Part shown: in pieces, positions 26,901 through 35,900 of the stretch | How the letters are laid out: each line of letters starts with the position of its first letter | How positions within the stretch are numbered: position 1 is the stretch's first letter | Assembly (NCBI GenBank): GCA_037951105.1 | Contig: JBAMJV010003787.1 | Span: forward strand, 1-64,000 | DNA length: 64,000 nt | Direction of reading: 5' to 3' | Origin: Echinarachnius parma | Lineage: Eukaryota > Echinodermata > Echinoidea > Clypeasteroida > Echinarachniidae | Translations under genes and position numbers: made by a program | Notes under the pieces: model-generated | Database searches by the model: none | What the model was told of the DNA's origin: nothing | Seen by the model: only the letters and a program-made list of their open reading frames with translations

Positions 26901-29900
26901 TTGCAAGGCACCAGTATTGTCTTTAGGGTCACAGCATTTATCATACTGTTCCTTAGAGACATGTCTGTAGCAATATAGAATTAGATTTTGCAAGTTTGAT
27001 CACTGTAAAGAAAATAAAGGATCAGTGATGATATGCATTTTATTAAAGGGATCTAGTAACTTTGTTGACATGTGCAAAAAGTGATGAAGAGTTGATGCAA
27101 TGTATAGTGTTGTTATCTCATATGTCAACAGGGTATTGTGTGAACATTTCAAGTCAAATGGACATTGCATGGCCAAGTAATGAGCGAAAATGCAAAGTGA
27201 TATTGGGTGATATTCACTAACTCACTGCATTCACTTTGTACAGGGATAAAAAACTCGCCCGGAGTTTTTCTTATCTGAATACTTCAATCGTACATATCTT
27301 TGTAACGAAAGGGAAATTTGAAAAACCGAAACCTGTCCCATGATTTTATTATTAATACGAATACAACAAGGTATGAGGGAACCGCTAGATCAAAAATTTT
27401 ATTTTGAGGATTTGGACAATGTTACTAAGTCCCTTTTAATGGTTGATTCCTCTTTTGTGCTTTTTCAATGTATCATTGCATTTTTTGTTAGCCATTATTT
27501 TTTTCTCACAAGTTTGCTGTGGAAAATGATTGACAGGTGATAACAAAATTGCCATCCTTGCAAGGCACCAGTATTGTTTTCGGGTCACAGAATTTATCAC
27601 ACTGTTCCTTAGAGACATCTGTAACAATACAGAATTTTATTTTGCAAGTTTGATGACCTGTAAAAAAAGGGAAAAAAAGAAAAGGATCAGTATCACTATC
27701 AAGTAGAAACTCCTTCTTATGGGTATATTTAAAAACTAGAGTCTGAATTTGCTTTCAGGCAATATATATTTTGTGTCACATCAGAATAGAAAATCAAATA
27801 GAAACCTCTACTTATAAGAGAATCAAAGCTTAATTTTATCTGAATGACAATCAGTTTCCGTCTATATTTTGTGTCATAAATATCAAAATAGAAAATCATG
27901 GACATTCCTTCTCAAAAGAGAGATACAGTTTCACTTTATCACAGTGACAATTGGCTTTAGGCTATGTTTTCTTGAAAGAAACCAATATCATAGCCAGACA
28001 AAGGTTACATTGAGAAAAGGCTATCAAATATTGGTTACATTGGGAAAAGGCAATCAAATATAATATCATTGTTTTTACTTTATTATGGGCCACTTTCACC
28101 TATTCCATACTAGATGTTTAATAGAAGACTCGCACGTGTTCATGTAGGCAGTGGGTTAAAAATAGTTCCTGGCCACCAATAAGTTTGATAAATATTGAAT
28201 TTTTACTTGCCAAGAAAATGTTATTAATGCATAGCCAGACTTACATGTTTAGGCAAGACATTGTGTCATCAATGAGTATCACCTCTTTGATTGATAGTAC
28301 TGAAAAGTGTTTCCAAATGTTCAATCTGCCTCCAATCGTGGCAGTTTTCCTTTTGTTGTTGTAATCATCACCGCAGCCGTCTCGTAGGAATTTTGGACGG
28401 TTGACTTTGGCTTGCTTAGGGTAATGTGATCCTTCCTAAGTTCCTAGAGACTGGGGAAGATTTCAAATAAAAGGAGGGAGTATTTTCTTGCAATAAGAAA
28501 CCACTAAAGTTCACTAGAAGGTTTACCATGAATCAGAAATGTTTTCTTTGGATGACTGGTTCAAGAAAAAAACAAATTAGTTTGGTGTCATTTCATGTTT
28601 ATTCTTTTTTTTAAAGTAGGTTTTCAGTTCTTATTTTTATTAAACTACATCAGGCACATTTGGCAATTTGGCATAGCTAAAGATTTGATGTAACTAATAT
28701 AGCAGGGCTGAAATTAGAATTTCCTCACTGGCCTGGGGCTACCACATTCTTGTGGACATCAACTTTTACTTGAATAATTAGGCAATCAAATGAAATGACT
28801 TCTTAATTTTCGTCTTTAGTTTTCACCCACCCTTTCCTGGTTTCGACAATCAAAATTTGATGAATCTCTATTTGATTTCCCCGATCGGGCCACGAGTGAA
28901 AACGTTCATTTTAGAATTAAATATAAGTGAGTCTTCATAGAGTTGTGAATACTGTGTTGGAAGGAAATAATAATAAATGAAGTTATATTCTTGAAAGTGG
29001 GTTTGGGATTCAGAGAAAAACAAATAGCATTTCCTTCGACGACTGATTTGGAACAGGTTTCCCTCTTCAACCCTTACCCTTGGGGTTGAAATTGCTAGGT
29101 TGAGGAAAGCTCAGCCGTTCTGTATTTAGGTGTATGAATTTTCTGTATTTGCACCAAAAAAATTTATTGCAAAAAAAAAGAAAAAGAGGAAGCATTTTCT
29201 CGAAACTGGAAACCACCAAGCTTCACAGGGAGTTCATTTTGAGCCAGTTATTTTAGTCCCAAGGTGATAGGATTCAGAGAAAAAGCAATTTGCATGTCTT
29301 TCAGTGACCCATTCTTATTGATATATCTTGTGGCTTTTGAGGTAGAGAAACTTCGGAACGAAAGGACAATCATGATCATTTTCTGATGTGTTTTTCTTCT
29401 AAGGAATGACTAAATAATTATTTAAGCGCAGTAGAGTATATATTTATAGTAGCTGCGCTTTATAAATGTTCATATTATTATTATTATTAAATGAAAAGAG
29501 GTTATGAACAATATTCATTTCTAGTAAATATATAATCCATTGCGGATATAGTATCGGAAATAATATCGCTAGTGATATTCGTTTGTCTCGCAATGTATGG
29601 TCAAACTAGGAATCTAAATATTCATTTCATTTCCTCTTTTCACTTTGACCTTTTTATGTATACATGTAATACCATTTGTGTCTTTAGTTTTCTGGTTGTG
29701 ATTTGCGTATTTGTTTATTATTTATTTTAATGTTTTATCAGTGTAAACAAATTCGAGAAAAGAATAAACTCAAATAAATATATATATATAATTGTCAATG
29801 ACTGTTGCATGTGATATTTATTTTACTACCTTATCATGTTTTCTTTTTTTTATGCAGCATTTTAAGAAGCAGAAGAGGCTTATTCCAGAGAAGACAATCT

Positions 29901-32900
29901 GGAAGTACTTTGTGCAACTTTGCAGTGCGCTGGAACATATGCACCAGAAAAGAGTTATGCATAGAGGTAAATTTCAGTTGAAACAAGGTTTTGATGTAGG
30001 ACATGATATGTTGTGTGAAGCAAAACAAATTTGATCCTAGAGAAGACAATCTGGAAGTATTTTGTGCAACTCTGTAGTGCGCTGGAACATATGCACCAGA
30101 AAAGAGTTATGCATAGAGGTAAATTTCAGTTGATACAAGTTTTTGATGTAGGACATGATATGTTGTGCGAAGCAGAACAAATTTGATCTTAGAGAAGACA
30201 ATCTGGAAGTATTTTGTGCAACTTTGCAGTGCGCTGGAACATATGCACCAGAAAAGAGTTATGCATAGAGGTAAATTTCAGTTGATACAAAGTATTTAAA
30301 GTATAACTTTGCAGTGTGCCGGAACATGCATGCACCAAAAGAGCTCCTTAAGTACTTTGTGCAGTTTTGTAGCGCACTGGAATGTATGGACCAGGAGAGA
30401 GTCATGCTAATTTGAAGTTAATGCTCATCAGAGTGAACTAGCCCTTGAATGTACAATGACTATTGCGACTGGCTGGAATACTCCTCAGGGAGTGGAAATT
30501 GTGCACTTTGTGTGCGGGAATGATAGAAGTGTGTATCCGTTGACCAGGGCAATACTAATAGCGCTTTAATAGAGGCTCGTTGCAATTTGCGCTCTATAAA
30601 TGTCTATTATTATTATTTATTATTATTGTACTCGTTTTCTTGAAATTGCAGATATCAAGCCTGCCAATGTATTCATCACAGCGAACGGAATGGTCAAACT
30701 CGGCGATCTCGGTCTGAGTCGGTTCTTCAGCTCGAAGACGACGGCTGCGCATTCCCTGGTGGGCACGCCGTATTACATGTCGCCGGAGCGTATCCATGAG
30801 ACCGGATATAACTTCAAATCGGACATCTGGTCGCTGGGCTGCCTACTCTATGAGGTGAGATATAAATCATGGATGTAATCATCCATATTATTAAATTCTA
30901 TGAACATAGATGAATAAGTAAGGAGAATCCAAGTCCATGTCTGCAGAAGTTAAAATATGAACTATCTAAATTTGATAATCACTCTCTGATATTGGCTGAT
31001 TGAAAGGGTGAGCAAAATGATGCATTCAAACATAATTTTAGATCAATGATATTTAACATGTATTTCACATGACTGAATTAATGCATTGCTGAATGATTAT
31101 TCAATCAACGATTCATATATTAAATGTATGACATGGTTGTTATTAAAGTAATAAGATTATGGTTTTTAAATTTTGTAACAAAACAACTTCAAACTTGAGA
31201 GTAGAAGGCCTCAAGCTTTTCATTTATAGTTGCATGTAATTGCAAGTCACATTATCATTATTTTTTCAATATTTGTGTGTTGTGATTCATGACAGCATTC
31301 ACTTAAAATGCATACATGGCATATAAGAATGTTAACAATTTGTTGAATTTGATTTTCCAATGTTGAGACAGATCAAGAAATTCCTTCCAGATATCATGGT
31401 TTTAATTTACCATGCATGGTTTCATTATTATAAGTTGCCAATTCCTTTAAAATTCCCACCCCCTGCTCATATAATGTTGATTTTGAACTTATCTTTATGT
31501 TCCCCATACCTGCATAAAATGACATGAATAAAAAAACATCTACTTTGTTTTAACTGCCAGTCTCCCCTGTATTAATTTCTTGACAATTTGTCCGATATCT
31601 TGTATGTTTTTTTTTTTTTTTTGGAAGTCTTTTTAAAAATGATTTCTTCACCCCTTTTCCTCTGCGGCTTGTTTACTTATTGCTCAACTCCTTGTAATTT
31701 ATTTCTCTAAATTTCCCCCCTCTTTCCAAGAATCCCACATGAAATTAAAAAAAAAAATCCATGGAGGGTAGAACCAGCGAAAAAAATACACGGGGGCGGC
31801 GGGCGAATTCGCCCCCGAAATGCCCAAAAGAGCCCCCGAAAAAAAAGTAGCCCCCCAATTTTTAAAAATGTTTTTTTTGATTTTGGGGATTTTTGTTGGA
31901 TTTTCTGTTTGGATCGTGATCAAATGCTTATAAGATGATCACTTACAGCATTAGAGCTTAATAGTAGCCCCTGAAATTCGAAAAAGAGCCCGGAAATTTG
32001 TAGCCCCCGAAAGTTGGAAAAGTAGCCCCCGATAAGGAGCCCCCAAAATAAAAATATTAATTTTGTCGCTGGGTAGAACAGTCCTGGATAAGTACTGCTG
32101 ATACAAATGAAAAAAACAAAACAAAACAAAAAAACACCTTTATATAATTTGATGAAGAAAGCTATTGTGCGCTTCTTGAATGTTTTTTTTTTTTTAATAG
32201 AAGAATGATGGTCCTGAAAATGACCCACTTGTCACTAATTGTATTGATTAGTACAGTCAAACTTGTATTAGCAGCCACCTGTCTATAGCAGCCAAGCTAT
32301 CTATAGTGGCCACCAAAAGGGTAAAGAAAAACAATGCTATGGAACCTGCCTATAGAGGTCACCTGTCTACAGTGACCACTTTTCTTGTTTCCCTAATAAC
32401 AGGTGGTCACTCTACACAGGTTTGACTGTATATTCTGTCTCCTGTCATTAAAATGAGTAGGGAGGACATCCTAACCTTGAGCAATGAGTATGTCACTTTT
32501 AATAGGATCACCACTCTTTGAAGAAGAATATTTCATGTAGTGTATGAAAAAAATTCCTTCAAGTTGCCTATCGCCATGGAAACTGTTAGAGACGACCCTT
32601 TTAAATAATGTTTCTTTGTCTGATTCCCCCAATCGTCCCATACTCCCCATACCCTTCCCCCCTACCCCGCCCCGTTCTCTCCCTTTGCGACCCTACCCCA
32701 ATCTTCCCCATTCAACTTTTTCCCCATTTCTTAATAATCCCGCCCTCCCCCTCTCCCCACTGCTACCCGGTCCCCTTCTCCTCCGCCCCATTCTCCTCCG
32801 CCCCCATTCTCCTCCGCCCCATTCTCCCCCGCCCCGTTCTCTCCCCCTTGCGACCCTACCCCAATCTTCCCCACTAGATGGCGGCCTTACAGTCCCCATT

Positions 32901-35900
32901 CTACGGTGACAAGATGAACCTTTACGCACTATGCAAGAAGATAGATAAGTGCGATTACCCACCCCTTCCCGCTGACCATTATTCGGACGAGGTAGGGTCG
33001 AGTGCATTGTGTTGCAAACAAACGCAATTAATAGTGGAAATGTACATGTGTAGCACCGCACTTGCATATAATAAATCATTAACAAATCGAGATGTTTTGT
33101 TGTTTTTGTTTGTGATGTGCATATTGGATTAACCCAACACTAATCTTATATTTAAAGAGTGCATTTGTTATTTATTTCTCCCTTTCTGTCTCTCTATTTC
33201 TCCCCCTTTCTCTCCACTGTTTTATATCTCTTTAATTGATGCGTGTGGCTCCCCCATCTTGTTATTACACCAACAAAAACAACAACACCCCTCCCCAAAA
33301 TGTGTGACTGCACAAACAAATATTCAAAATTATGATTATACTATATATGATGGAAAAATTATACTAATTATGTGTGGCACATATAATGAAACACTATAAA
33401 TGATCGATCAAAAAACAATGTCATATACTCCATGTGAATGATGTGATTGGTACACCAATATACAAATCATGAATTATGCTGACTAATTAAATAAAACAAA
33501 ATACAAACAATGTTGGGGTTTATCTTATGATCTTATGATGCATAAAAACAAATTAATTAATTAAAACCTTCTATGTGAACATTGTTTGGTGTGGCTTAAC
33601 AAATAATTTTTTGTGGGTTTGTTTGGCCTGATTTATGATGCAAAAAAAAAAACAAAACAAAAACCTGTCCCGTGGGATTCAATCGGTGCGATGGGAAAAC
33701 AATTTTATTTAAAAATATTTACAAATTGTTGGGTTTGTTTGGTGTGGTTGTTGCGTCATGTTTTACAATACTTTGTGGTGTGATGGCCCGTGTTGGTTGG
33801 TGTGGTACGCACAGATGGCGGCGCTACACTCGCCGTTCTACGCGGAGGGTTTGGATTTGTACTCGCTGTGTCAGAAGATTGACAAGTGTGAATTCCCGTC
33901 GTTGCCAACGCACTACACAGATGAGGTATGTATGCGGCAGGGTTCACACTGGGCCTGAAAAACCGGGGGTTGTATTCTGAAAACGATTTTGAGTTAAAAT
34001 TTATTGTATCTACGTCGTATCTACGTCTCTAAGATATATTTTAGCAAATCGCTATACCTAAAGTACAGTTTGATATTTTAGTGTCGCAGATATGACGTGG
34101 ATACAATCAATTTCAATACACCCCCTGGAAAGTCTTGGAATTTGCCTTTTTGGTTCTCCAGGCCTTGAAAGTCGGGAAAAATTTAAAAATTCTCTCATGG
34201 GTCATGGACAGTCATGGAATTTCATTTTGTTTGCATTTCTTCAGCACTTCAATACAAATAAAAATTTATTCAACTTGTTTTGGTACAAAAAGTTTTTAAA
34301 GAAGTCAAAGAACCGTGTTTGCGTACTCTGGTGAAAAGTCATGGAATTCTTGCTGTAAAGGTCATGGCAAGTCATGGACAATGATAATGTAGGCAAATGT
34401 TTGGCAAACAGGGGATGGGGATGGGGGGGGGGGGGGGGCGGGCAGGGACAAAAATGAAAAAAATAATTTTTCAGGGGCTACTTTTCAACCTTGCCTGCAT
34501 GAAAATACCACTCCAACACTCTATTCAATTTATTTATTTATTTTTAATTTTTTATTATTATTATTAATTTTTTTTGGGGGGGCTTTCTTATGATTTTCAG
34601 GTGCTCTTTTTGGCATTTCAAGCCACTGTGATTTGTTTACTCTGGGAGGGGGGGGGGGGGGGGGAGGGTGTGAAATCTCTTCCCTTATATGATTTGTAAT
34701 ATTTGCCTTACAACATCATATTTGATGCTTGAATGTTGGGCGATAATTTACCAAATAGGCTGAACATATTGCCTGAATAATGCCATTTCAAAGAGGGTGG
34801 TGTGGGGGAGGGTGAGCATCCCAGCCCTTGCTTTGTTTGCCAATGTGGGAGGAAGGGAGGAAGGAGACTAGGGGAGTACAACCAATACAACATTTTGAGG
34901 TCAAATACGAACAAGGTCAAGAATAAGGTGAAAACTGCATAATTGCTAATTTGGGATAATCTTTAAAATATCATGTGTTCCATCTTGTGACTTAGAATGT
35001 AATTTCTGAATCGACTCTTATCAAACAATTTGGTTGCTAGGAATGACAGTTTGATGTAGAAATCACTATTCTGATGGAGAGATTGCAGCCTGTAAAGAAT
35101 TTGTATACAAAAAGAGAGTTTAGAACAAGAAAGGGAAAACAAAGCTTTATAATACTGCATAAGTGCCTCAAAAGAATATTCAAGGCAGTTTGGGGGGTAA
35201 AAGTTATTTAAATGAACATTTGATGAAATACAGCTAGCACATCATTGCCTGGGATGTTTATTCTTCATGAATTATTCACATTCGTAATCCACTTTAATTA
35301 TGGTCAAAAGAAAAGGTGCAAATCCACGTGGGTAATTGAGGTAGACAGTTTTTGTGCAATATTAAAAAAAATCTACATTGTGTATTGGAGAATAGATTGG
35401 AAAGGTAAGTGGTACCGTAAACCGGGGTGACTTTGGCCGCCGGCGTGACTTTTGCCACTTTCGAGAAGGATGTATTTTCGTCAAGTCTCGCTCTTTAGAA
35501 CTAATTTCTAATTCTACACATTACGGTACCCTTTATGAATATATTTGAAACAATGAGAAATTTGTTCTAAAAAGTGAGGCTTGATGAAAGTACATTCATC
35601 TCAAAAAGTGGCCAAAGTCATCCCGGTCTACGGTAGTGCATGTTTAATGTAATGCATGCACGTCTGTATTAACCCTTGATTGCATTTTGGTGAGCTGGCA
35701 CAACTAACATGGGCAATGGCCAAAACTTTGTAACGATAGAGTTGATATGCAAATGTATATGGTACAGTATACGCATATTCACGTAATAATACAGTATGAT
35801 TATAAAGAAGCAGTTTTACGTTAATGAATTTGGAATTTATATCATACTGTACTTACTAGCCCCCGGCCCCTACCTGCAATTAACTCACATACATGTACTA

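Noticed and set aside
32544-33085. Pro/Ser-rich + strand frame and Gly/Arg-rich - strand frame around exon 7a
   Set aside because: Translations of the C-rich tract before the exon. The real exon is read in another frame with clear splice sites.
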